Source of the DNA: Paracoccaceae bacterium
GTDB lineage: Bacteria > Pseudomonadota > Alphaproteobacteria > Rhodobacterales > Rhodobacteraceae
DNA length: 7,937 bases
Assembly: GCA_012036325.1 (NCBI GenBank)
Contig: JAAUPC010000158.1
Span: 1 to 7,937 of the forward strand
Direction: 5' to 3'
Shown in pieces: positions 1 through 7,338 of this stretch (position 1 is the stretch's first letter; every line of letters begins with the position of its first letter). The translations under genes and the position numbers were made by a program. The notes below the pieces were generated by a model. The model was not told the origin of the DNA, made no database searches, and worked only from the letters and a program-made list of their open reading frames with translations.

Positions 1-2
1 AA

Positions 3-673
3 AAGAGCTGCAGTAATCATCGACAGAAAGCTTATCTTTGTGAAACAATGGATGCTATCAAGAGTCTTCCAGATGAATTTCAAGCAATCTGTAAAGAGAC
101 GACAATAAATCTTTCACCTTTGACTAACGAATCCGATTGTCGAGAAAGTTTTGGTCATCTACTACGCATTCGTCATAATGCCAGTGCACGTGAATTGGCT
201 CTTATCAATATCAAAGAACATTGTCCACCACTTATCGTCTATTCGGACAGAAATGCATTTTTTCCCGGTCTACATATCGTCTACAATCGATCCAATATGG
301 AAGCATTCTACAGCAAACCCAATAACTTACAAAGACCAGCACCAAGAACACCAGACTTTGATGCACCGGCCCATGGCATCCGCATTGGCTTTGCCAATTT
401 TACTGCTCCCACCATGCCTCGCTATAATGTCGATCATCAGCACTCGATGGATGACGGCGACTCGACGTCGATGGATTTGGTGGTTGTGGATCAAACGTTT
501 ATGGGTGCTGGCAGTGCCGCCGAACTCTTGGGGGAAGGTTTTGCTGGTTCGCATGAGTTTCGGATGACGACTATGACCACCACCACACCCAGCATCGCCA
601 AAGTCAACATGCTCAGCATCATCATCCATCGTCTCATGCTAACAGTGGCGGTGGTGGTGGCGTCCCAAGTCTC

Positions 674-675
<2 letters not shown>
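3..675 (+). CDS. Eukaryote-like exon fragment, unrecognised protein, partial at both ends
   Basis: The frame is open from base 3 with no stop until after the bacterial sequence begins, and the ATG at 48 has no special support as a start. I do not recognise the protein. The readable part (about 186 residues to base 560) is mixed polar and hydrophobic, with stretches such as CPPLIVYSDRNAFFPGLHIV (bases 222-281). At about 560-563 the sensible frame shifts: from 563 the other frame reads DDDYDHHHTQHRQSQH and continues into a His/Gln/Ser-rich tail with a run of five glycines. Such low-complexity tails are common in insect and other animal proteins and rare in GC-rich bacteria. Adding one G in the GG at 562-563 joins both parts. 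Base composition and codon use differ sharply from everything after 680. This is probably an internal exon of a nuclear gene, placed here by a chimeric join. The eukaryotic origin is inferred from composition and protein style only. Confidence 0.5.
563..662 (+). repeat. Low-complexity CAC/CAT and GGT trinucleotide runs
   Basis: Runs of CAC, CAT and CAA codons (about 575-630) are followed by a GGC/GGT run (649-662). In the frame starting at 563 they encode His/Gln-rich and polyglycine sequence. Read antisense, the glycine run becomes the proline run that falsely extends the truncated uvrB frame. The stretch ends about 15 bases before the join with bacterial DNA. Confidence 0.6.
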
Positions 676-2322
<1,647 letters not shown>

Positions 2323-2374
2323 GGCGCGGATCGCTTCCAGGCTGGGGGGATTCGGAGATGCGGAACGGCCCGTC

Positions 2375-2403
2375 AGATTTGATCCGTTTTTGTTCCAGTT
2401 CAA
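2375..2403 (-). promoter_or_regulatory. Possible uvrB promoter
   Basis: On the minus strand TTGAAC (2403-2398) is a good -35 match. With a 17-base spacer the -10 would be AAATCT (2380-2375), which is a weak match. The -35 shares its GAAC with the LexA box, a sensible arrangement for SOS repression. This leaves an untranslated leader of roughly 45 bases before the ATG at 2322. The -35 is reasonable and the -10 is a guess. Confidence 0.35.
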
Positions 2404-2412
2404 GCGGTGTTC
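2398..2412 (-). promoter_or_regulatory. LexA (SOS) box, GTTC-N7-GTTC, upstream of uvrB
   Basis: The plus strand reads GTTC AAGCGGT GTTC, an exact match to the direct-repeat SOS box GTTC-N7-GTTC known from Alphaproteobacteria such as Rhodobacter. On the uvrB strand it is GAAC-N7-GAAC. It sits 76-90 bases before the chosen uvrB start and overlaps a TTGAAC -35-like hexamer. A bound LexA would block RNA polymerase, with derepression after DNA damage. uvr genes are classic LexA targets. The site also lies 83 bases before the divergent methyltransferase and could affect it. Confidence 0.75.
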
Positions 2413-2494
2413 GCCAAGGTCAGCAGGCGAAAGCGTTGAAGGGCCGCCGGGAAGCGGCTAAGGCAACCTTGCAAGGCACGGACAGGGGCGGGGC

Positions 2495-3352
2495 ATGGCG
2501 GACAAGATCGACACGCGGGCAGTTGGGCTTGATGTGGGGCTGGCCTTCATCCGCTGGCTGACCGGGGCCGAGAACCTGCACTATGGGTTGTGGACCGGGC
2601 TTGATGTCACCGCCGCCAACCTGGCCCGGGCGCAAGAGGCTTATACGGCCAAGCTGTTCGGCTATCTGCCCAGCGGCCCCCTGCGCATTCTGGATATCGG
2701 CGGCGGCGCGGGCGAGACGGCGAAGAAGCTGTTGGCGCTGGGTTATAGTGTCGAGATTGTCGTGCCCTCGGCCTTTCTGGCGGAACGGTGCCGCCAGAAT
2801 GCCCCCGGTGCGGTGGTGCATGAATGCATGCTGGAAGAGTTTGCGGGCAAGGGGCCGTTTGACCTTTGCCTCTTTTCCGAAAGCTTCCAGTATATCCCGA
2901 TGGCGGAAAGTCTGCCGATTTGCGCGCGGTTGCTGGCCCCGGGTGGCACCGTGCTGATCGCTGACTGCTTTCGGACCGATGCCTATCAGGGGCGCGGCAA
3001 GCAGGGGGCCCTGCCGGGGGGCGGGCATTTGCTGTCGGCGTTTCGGGCAGCCCTGGGCAGTTCGGCCTTCACTGTGGTGGCAGAAGAGGACATCACCGCC
3101 GCTGTGGCCCCGTCAATCAACCTGGAGCAGCAGCTTTTCAACGTGATCGGCCATGCCGTGACGCGGGTTTTGGACGAAATCCGGACCAACCGGCCGACCG
3201 CGCATTGGACGCTGGTCCGCTTCGTCGGGTTGTTTCTGTCGAAGCGACGGCGCGAGAATCTGATGAAGCGGCTGAACGGGACCGAGCGCAACGCCGAGGT
3301 CTTCACCACGTTCAACCGCTATATGATCTTGCGGCTAGAGCGCAGACCCTGA
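2495..3352 (+). CDS. Class I SAM-dependent methyltransferase
   Basis: A 285-residue protein with a Rossmann-fold methyltransferase core. Motif I is ILDIGGGAGETAKKL (65-79), and a motif IV/V region follows: FDLCLFSESFQYI (122-134) and LLAPGGTVLIADCFR (146-160). The N-terminal NLHYGLW (27-33) resembles the entry segment of cyclopropane-synthase-like and tocopherol-type methyltransferases that act on lipids or small molecules. The C-terminal third, after EEDITAAVAP (197-206), would form the substrate-side cap. The acidic residue that usually follows strand 2 and holds the SAM ribose is not obvious, since the segment reads VEIVVPSAFLAE (86-97). The ATG at 2495 follows a G-rich, weak ribosome-binding region (GGACAGGGGCGGGGC). 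The gene is divergent from uvrB with 172 bases between starts. Substrate and pathway cannot be told from sequence. Methyltransferase assignment is firm and subfamily is uncertain. Confidence 0.9.
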   Translation: MADKIDTRAVGLDVGLAFIRWLTGAENLHYGLWTGLDVTAANLARAQEAYTAKLFGYLPSGPLRILDIGGGAGETAKKLLALGYSVEIVVPSAFLAERCRQNAPGAVVHECMLEEFAGKGPFDLCLFSESFQYIPMAESLPICARLLAPGGTVLIADCFRTDAYQGRGKQGALPGGGHLLSAFRAALGSSAFTVVAEEDITAAVAPSINLEQQLFNVIGHAVTRVLDEIRTNRPTAHWTLVRFVGLFLSKRRRENLMKRLNGTERNAEVFTTFNRYMILRLERRP

Positions 3353-3359
3353 GCAGGGT
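3346..3359 (+). terminator. Weak hairpin overlapping the methyltransferase stop codon
   Basis: ACCCT (3346-3350) and AGGGT (3355-3359) form a 5-bp stem with a 4-base loop around the TGA stop. There is no T-run after it. It may weakly support termination, but a stem this short can arise by chance. Confidence 0.2.
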
Positions 3360-3426
3360 TCCCGCATTCACGCCCATGATTGTGCAATTTTTAGGAAGAA
3401 GTTGCGGCGCAAATACTATCTTTCGG

Positions 3427-3455
3427 TTGAATTTCATTAACGACTCGGGCATATT
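3427..3455 (+). promoter_or_regulatory. Possible sigma-70 promoter in the 3353-3626 intergenic region
   Basis: TTGAAT (3427-3432), a 17-base spacer and CATATT (3450-3455) each match four of six consensus positions. They lie in the most AT-rich part of an otherwise GC-rich region, about 170 bases before the NDUFS4-like gene. The 274-base intergenic stretch shows no gene of its own; the small frames crossing it lack protein-like composition. This is the best promoter candidate for the downstream gene but remains weak. Confidence 0.3.
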
Positions 3456-3567
3456 CAATGGGCAAGCAGCAACTGAAGCTGTCGGCTGGCCCAACCCAAC
3501 CCCACCCACATTCCCCTGGACCAGTCGACAGCCCTTTCTGCCCACGCCCCCCGTCATGTCAGGTCTG

Positions 3568-3587
3568 GCTTGCGCTTTGGCGCAAGC
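3568..3587 (+). promoter_or_regulatory. Hairpin in the leader of the NDUFS4-like gene
   Basis: GCTTGCGC (3568-3575) pairs perfectly with GCGCAAGC (3580-3587) across a TTTG loop, giving an 8-bp stem. It ends 39 bases before the ATG at 3627, and no T-run follows. If transcription starts near 3460 the stem would lie in the 5' leader, where it could stabilise the message or modulate expression. It could equally be a leftover or chance palindrome. Function is unknown. Confidence 0.3.
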
Positions 3588-3626
3588 TTGGGAATAAGGG
3601 ACACATGCCCAAGGAAAGGCTTTGTC

Positions 3627-3938
3627 ATGCGCGCCCGGATCTATCAGCCCGCCCGAACCGCCATGCAGTCGGGAACAGCAAAGACCCAAGGCTGGGTGCT
3701 GGAATTTGCGCCGGCGTCCGAGCGGGAAGTTGATCCGCTGATGGGCTGGACTTCATCTTCCGACACGCAGTCGCAAGTCCGCCTGCGCTTTGACAGCCGT
3801 GAGGCGGCCTTGGCCTATGCTGCGGAAAAGGGGATCGAGGCGGATGTGGTTGAGCCGAAGCCCCGCAAACCGCTGATCCGCCCGCGCGGCTATGGCGAAA
3901 ACTTCGCGACTGACCGCAAGGGTGCCTGGACGCACTAA
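3627..3938 (+). CDS. NADH:ubiquinone oxidoreductase (complex I) accessory subunit, NDUFS4-like
   Basis: A 103-residue protein of the 'ETC complex I subunit conserved region' (NDUS4) family, the bacterial counterpart of the mitochondrial 18-kDa subunit NDUFS4. In Alphaproteobacteria and mitochondria it sits on the peripheral arm of complex I, which passes electrons from NADH to ubiquinone while pumping protons. Family marks seen here are the opening ARIYQPARTAMQSG (3-16), PLMGWTSSSDTQSQVRLRF (35-53), the helix EAALAYA (57-63), and the ending RPRGYGENFATDRKGAWTH, with its Y-x-x-NF and terminal WTH. The ATG at 3627 is preceded by AAGGAAAGG (3611-3619) at good spacing. An upstream start at 3570 would add residues unlike the family. 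The length is typical. The gene is single, away from the nuo cluster, and convergent with the next gene, whose stop lies one base away. Confidence 0.95.
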   Translation: MRARIYQPARTAMQSGTAKTQGWVLEFAPASEREVDPLMGWTSSSDTQSQVRLRFDSREAALAYAAEKGIEADVVEPKPRKPLIRPRGYGENFATDRKGAWTH

Positions 3939-3939
3939 G

Positions 3940-5144
3940 CTATTTCAGGATGTCGGGGCCGATCCAGATCGTCGATCCGGCCTTGAACGCATAGCGCGAT
4001 CTGGCGATGCTGCCATCCTTGGCATAGCGGATCACCAGCCCGTCTTTCACGACATAGCGACCCGAAGCCGAGGTTTCGACCCGGTGGCAAAGCCGGTGCC
4101 GTTTTCAAAGGTGCTGCTGGCCCCGGTGTAGGACCCGAATTCCCAGGTGCCGTCGGGCGCATAGCGGGTGTCGGTCATGGCCGTCACCCCGCCAGACCCA
4201 CCGAAGCCGGGCGTGAAACCGGACACGAAGACAGTGGAGACGACGCCATTCAACCGGGTGCCATCGGCCAGGGGGGTGATCGGGTCCATGCGCTGTTCAC
4301 CCTTGGCAAAGGTCTCATCCGTGACGTCAAAAACCTCAACCACGCCCGAGGCATAGGACAGGGTCAGGGTCGCCCCGTCCAGCTGGTACCTGCCCCAGTT
4401 CATATCACCTGCGGCCGTCAGGCTGGCCGGGTCAAAGGGCGCGGTACCATTCGGGGGGGTGCCGTCGTAGAACAGACCTTCGGGCCAGAAGGTCAGCCAA
4501 TGGTGGTCAATCTCCATCGTCATCATGCCGTCAAGACCCATGCTCCACCAAGTGGTGGTACCCCACCAGACCCCGGTCAGCGGGCCGGGTTCCGGCGGGG
4601 GCAGCAGCGGCTTTGCCCCTTCGGAGACATAGCCCAGGCCTTCGACCAGCGGCATCACGTCGCGTTCGAAGACCTGCATCGTGGCGGCCACTTCTTCGGG
4701 GTCGCTGGCGGGGCCTTCGAAGCCAAGCAGCTCCATCCGGCCGAAAAGCTGGATGGCGAGCAGGACCTGCAGATCGCCGTCGACCGTTTGCCCCCGCATG
4801 GCACTCGGCCGCCCGCGCAGGTTGGTCACCGCCGAGGCCATCATCGGAATGACTTCTGGCGGGTCGGTGGGATCATCCTCGACAAAGCGGCGGGATTGGC
4901 TGGCAAGCCAGTCCACGACCTTGCCGCCGGTTTTGCTGCCTGTGGACAGGTAAATCCGGCAATACTCACATTCGTCATCCGGCAGGTCGGAGCGCAGGAT
5001 CAGCGTGCCATCGTCAAGGACGGCCCCACTGTCCCACCCCGCGGGCAGGGTGTAGATCAGATTGGCATGCTGGCGGGTTTCAGCGGCCAGGGGGCTGGCA
5101 AGGAAAAGGCTGGCAAGAATGGGTATTTTCACGAGACGGCGCAT
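3940..5144 (-). CDS. Exported hypothetical protein, two-domain, with one-base frameshift
   Basis: I do not recognise the family. Translation from ATG 5144 (ribosome-binding GGAGGG 5 bases before it) starts MRRLVKIPILASLFLASPLAA, a clear Sec signal peptide cut near residue 21, so the product should be periplasmic or secreted. Residues 22-180 form a first region with a Cys pair (ECEYC, 58-62). After a proline-rich linker (181-189), a second region opens with GVWWG (191-195) and carries beta-rich repeats such as LTFWPEGLFYDG (217-228) and RYAPDGTWEFGSY (327-339), reminiscent of lipocalin-like barrels. As written the frame ends early at 4047. Restoring one C/G in the run at 4080-4084 gives ATRVETSASGRYVVKDG and continues to a natural end WIGPDILK at 3940, for 401 residues in total. 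The extension repeats the same beta pattern, so the indel is probably a sequencing error. The role is unknown; the gene is divergent from the GNAT gene. Confidence 0.8.
4078..4085 (-). other. Frameshift point in the exported hypothetical protein gene
   Basis: The minus strand reads GCC ACC GGG TCG here. Adding one C or G (GCC ACC CGG GTC GAA) moves to the frame that continues coherently for about 47 more residues and stops exactly one base from the convergent gene. The out-of-frame tail (GSKPRLRVAMS) looks random. Confidence 0.75.
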
Positions 5145-5283
5145 CGAACCCTCCGGCAGATGCGGCAGGATTGCATGGGGACCGGGCCAGGAAGGCCGGG
5201 AAAATTCGGGCATCGCATAGGGCGGCAGAGTTTCGCTTGTCTGCACCGCCCCGGCGCGGCAGGAAAGAGGCGGAGGATCTGAC

Positions 5284-5748
5284 ATGCCGATGACCATTGC
5301 CGAAGAACACCCGCTGACCCCGGACCTGGAGCTTCTGTTCCAGCGCCATACTGCAGACATGCACGCCGATACGCCGCCAGAATCGATCCACATGATGGAC
5401 AAGGGCGCACTTGCGGCACCGGGGATCCGGTTCTTCGTGCTGCGCGACGGGGGCGTGCCGCTGGCCATGGGGGCCTTCAAGCGGATCGATGCCACCCATG
5501 CCGAGATCAAGTCGATGCATGTGCTGCGTGAGGCGCGCGGGCGGGGCCTTTCGAAGGCGATGCTGGAGCATCTGGTCGCCATGGCACAGGCGGATGGGTT
5601 CGCCCGGTTGAGCCTGGAAACCGGCGTGCAGCCGACCTTCGTCGCCGCGCGGGCGCTTTATGCGCGGGCGGGGTTTCAGGAATGCGGCCCGTTCGAGGGC
5701 TATGCGCTGGACCCGAACTCAGTCTTCATGACGAAGGTGCTTGCCTGA
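5284..5748 (+). CDS. GNAT-family N-acetyltransferase
   Basis: A 154-residue single-domain acetyltransferase of the GNAT fold, which transfers an acetyl group from acetyl-CoA to an amine. The central strand EIKSMHVL (74-81) leads into the CoA pyrophosphate-binding loop ARGRGLSKAML (84-94). Then come LSLETG (109-114), ALYARAGF (124-131) with the usual tyrosine near the CoA thiol, and the ending PFEGYALDPNSVFMTKVL. This C-terminal pattern (LETG, LY.r.GF, pF..Y..dp.SvFM.k.L) resembles the YsnE-type subgroup. The substrate cannot be predicted. The start has a strong ribosome-binding site, GGCGGAGGATCTGAC, before ATG 5284; a second ATG two codons later is possible. Its start is 139 bases from the divergent exported-protein gene, and it ends 32 bases before the tRNA, so readthrough into the tRNA is possible. 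Confidence 0.92.
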   Translation: MPMTIAEEHPLTPDLELLFQRHTADMHADTPPESIHMMDKGALAAPGIRFFVLRDGGVPLAMGAFKRIDATHAEIKSMHVLREARGRGLSKAMLEHLVAMAQADGFARLSLETGVQPTFVAARALYARAGFQECGPFEGYALDPNSVFMTKVLA

Positions 5749-5780
5749 TCATTTGGCTTGGCCCAAAAGGTCTGGGTGCC

Positions 5781-5857
5781 GGGCTCATAGCTCAACTGGA
5801 TAGAGCAAGGACCTTCTAAGTCCGAGGTTGGGGGTTCGAGTCCTCCTGGGCCCGCCA
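5781..5857 (+). tRNA. tRNA-Arg (anticodon UCU)
   Basis: A complete 77-base tRNA with encoded CCA. The acceptor stem is GGGCTCA with TGGGCCC (one U-G pair) and the D stem is GCTC/GAGC. The anticodon loop CTTCTAA has anticodon TCT, reading AGA. The T arm is GGGGG-TTCGAGT-CCTCC with one G-U pair, and the discriminator is G. The lowest anticodon-stem pair is A-G, a mismatch. AGA is a rare codon in GC-rich genomes. No duplicate of the tRNA 3' end is visible elsewhere in the window, so there is no sign of an integrated element here. Confidence 0.95.
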
Positions 5858-5894
5858 CGTTTCCTGAACGGGCTGCCGTGCTTTGGGGTGCAAG

Positions 5895-5932
5895 GCGGAA
5901 GAGGAAACGCGCCAGTGGCGTTTCCTCGCCGC
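5895..5932. terminator. Strong hairpin between convergent tRNA-Arg and the enolase-superfamily gene
   Basis: GAGGAAACGC (5901-5910) pairs with GCGTTTCCTC (5918-5927) in a perfect 10-bp stem with a 7-base loop. It is extended by GCGG/CCGC (5895-5898 with 5929-5932) across a small internal loop. It lies after the tRNA on the plus strand and after the gene stop (5971) on the minus strand, so it could terminate both. Neither side has a T-run, so classic Rho-independent termination is not certain. Confidence 0.5.
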
Positions 5933-5940
5933 AGCGGAGC

Positions 5941-5963
5941 CCCGTGCACGGCGTTGCCACGGG
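5941..5963. repeat. Second inverted repeat in the same convergent gap
   Basis: CCCGTG (5941-5946) pairs with CACGGG (5958-5963) across 11 bases, 8 bases before the end of the enolase-superfamily gene. It may be a minus-strand terminator stem preceding the larger hairpin. It is short and GC-rich, so chance is possible. Confidence 0.3.
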
Positions 5964-5970
5964 AGGACGG

Positions 5971-7208
5971 TCAGGCCTTCGAAGATGGGGCGCCGCCTTC
6001 GAAGCGGTTGCCGTGGCGATAGTCGCAGGGTGCCTCTTGCATCTGAAGATGCAGGCCGGTTCCGGTGAAGGGATGCGCGCGGGCGAGGTCTTCGTCGAAG
6101 TCGATCCCAAGGCCGGGAGCGTCACTTGGGATGATGTAGCCATCTTCCCATTTGATGGTGTTCTTGATCAGTTTGAGGTGGAAGGTGCCGCCGGTTTCAA
6201 TCGTTTCCGCGATCAGGAGATTCGGAATCGAAGCGGCGAAATGGACGTTGGCGGCCCATTCGACGGGGCCTGCATAGAGGTGCGGGGCCATCTGGGCGTT
6301 GAACACCTCAGCCATGGCGGCGATTTTCTTCGCCTCCCAGATGCCACCGACGCGGCCAAGGGCGGGCTGCAGGATCTTGACGCCCCCGGCGCGGAGGAGG
6401 GTGCCGAATTCGGCCTTGGTGGTCATGCGTTCGCCGGTGGCGAGGGGGACACGGACGGATCTGGCGACCTCAGCGAATTCCAGAAGGTTGTCTGGCGGGA
6501 TCGGCTCTTCGTACCAGAGGGGGTTGTAGGGCTCTAGCTCACGCCCGAGGCGGATCGCGCCGGGGGTGGAAAACTGGCCATGGGTGCCGAAGAGAAGGTC
6601 AACCCGGTCGCCCACAGCCGCGCGGATCGCCTTGCAGAAGGCGACGGAGCGGGTGATGTCGGACATAGCCGGTTCATGCCCGCCGCGGATGGTGTAGGGG
6701 CCGCGGGGTCGAATTTCACGGCGGTGAAGCCGAGGTTCATGAACCGGACGGCGGCAGCAGCAGCGGCGTCGGGGTCGACCCAGAACTCGGCCGATTCCTG
6801 GCCGGGTTCGGGATAAAGGTAGGTATAGCTGCGGATCTTGTCGTTGACCTTGCCGCCCAGAAGCGCCCAGACCGGGCGGTTGCGCGCCTTGCCGAGGATG
6901 TCCCAACAGGCGATCTCCAACCCGGAGAAGGCGCCCATCACGGTGGGATCGGGGCGTTGGGTGAAGCCCGAGGAATAGGCGCGGCGGAACATAAGCTCGA
7001 TGTTCTCGGGGTTCTCACCGGCCATATGGCGGTCAAACACATCTTCGATCACCGCCTGCATCGCCTTGGGGCCGACGGTCGAGGCATAGCATTCGCCGTA
7101 GCCGACGATGCCGGTGTCGGTGGTGAGTTTCGGGAAAATCCAGTAGCGCCCGCCCCAGCCGGGAAAGGGCGGGGCGACGGTGAAGATTTCGAGGTGCTTG
7201 AGCTTCAT
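5971..7208 (-). CDS. Mandelate racemase/muconate lactonizing enzyme family protein (MR subgroup), one-base frameshift
   Basis: An enolase-superfamily enzyme; members abstract a proton next to a carboxylate using Mg2+, typically to dehydrate or isomerise sugar acids in the cytoplasm. After correcting one base near 6701 it has 412 residues, a normal length. Residues 1-120 are the capping domain (AFSGLEIACWDILGK, 93-107) and the rest is the TIM barrel. Barrel features are AVKFDPAG (163-170, catalytic Lys165), FGTHGQ (207-212), YEEP (E234), TGE (E260), QPALGRVGG (281-289) and APH (H310). Compared with typical members, G208 stands where an Asp metal ligand is usual and A283 where the Asp of the His-Asp dyad is usual; the alignment is by eye. 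I recall related annotated proteins sharing these motifs, suggesting a distinct subfamily. The start is ATG 7208 with AGGA just upstream; a GTG at 7247 would run through a hairpin. The substrate is unknown, and a sugar acid is a reasonable guess. Confidence 0.88.
6698..6704 (-). other. Frameshift point in the enolase-superfamily gene
   Basis: The N-terminal frame reads VKFDPAA and then nonsense. The C-terminal frame begins coherently at GPYTIRGGHEPAMS. The minus strand is GAC CCC GCG GCC CCT; one extra G (GCG GGC CCC TAC) gives FDPAGPYTIRGG without a break. This is the normal continuation after the catalytic lysine strand. Confidence 0.85.
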
Positions 7209-7234
7209 CGGTCCTGCCCCTGTGCTGGCGTGGA

Positions 7235-7255
7235 GCGGGGGTTTCACACCCCCGC
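7235..7255. repeat. GC-rich hairpin with trailing CCCCCGTGGGATATTT motif
   Basis: GCGGGGGT (7235-7242) pairs perfectly with ACCCCCGC (7248-7255) across a 5-base loop. It is followed on the plus strand by a second C-run and GTGGGATATTT (7250s-7270). It lies in the 130-base spacer between the MFS gene stop (7339) and the enolase-superfamily start (7208) on the minus strand. From memory, such C-run plus GATATTT elements recur between genes in Rhodobacterales; I cannot verify this here. It may be a dispersed repeat or a terminator for the MFS gene, although no T-run follows on that strand. Confidence 0.5.
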
Positions 7256-7338
7256 ACCCCCGTGGGATATTTGTGCAGAAAGAAAGCTAAGGGTGAACGG
7301 GGAACCCTGCAGCCCCGATTGCGACCAAAGATGCCGTT

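Noticed and set aside
151..567. A 138-codon plus-strand frame starting MVIYYAF
   Set aside because: It overlaps the more protein-like frame open from base 3, and its Trp/Ile-rich content looks like an out-of-frame reading.
634..672. UvrB ending in LRLGTPPPPPLLA as a natural C-terminus
   Set aside because: The proline run is the antisense of a GGT/GGC glycine run in the eukaryote-like segment; it lies beyond the join.
2323..2403. A TTG start for uvrB at 2403
   Set aside because: It lies inside the LexA box and -35 hexamer, while ATG 2322 leaves room for a promoter and leader.
2420..3028. A 202-codon minus-strand frame
   Set aside because: It is antisense to the methyltransferase with no protein-like motifs.
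4500..5282. A 260-codon plus-strand frame
   Set aside because: It is antisense to the signal-peptide-bearing hypothetical gene and has a His/Gly/Arg/Gln-rich shadow composition.
5145..5582. N-terminal extension of the exported protein to 5582
   Set aside because: The added residues are antisense to the GNAT gene and look random; the signal peptide with a strong ribosome-binding site begins at 5144.
5781..5970. tRNA-Arg as an attachment site for an integrated element
   Set aside because: There is no integrase and no second copy of the tRNA 3' end in the window, and the flanking genes look chromosomal.
5878..6537. A 219-codon plus-strand frame after the tRNA
   Set aside because: It is antisense to the enolase-superfamily gene, begins inside the hairpin region and has no recognisable motifs.
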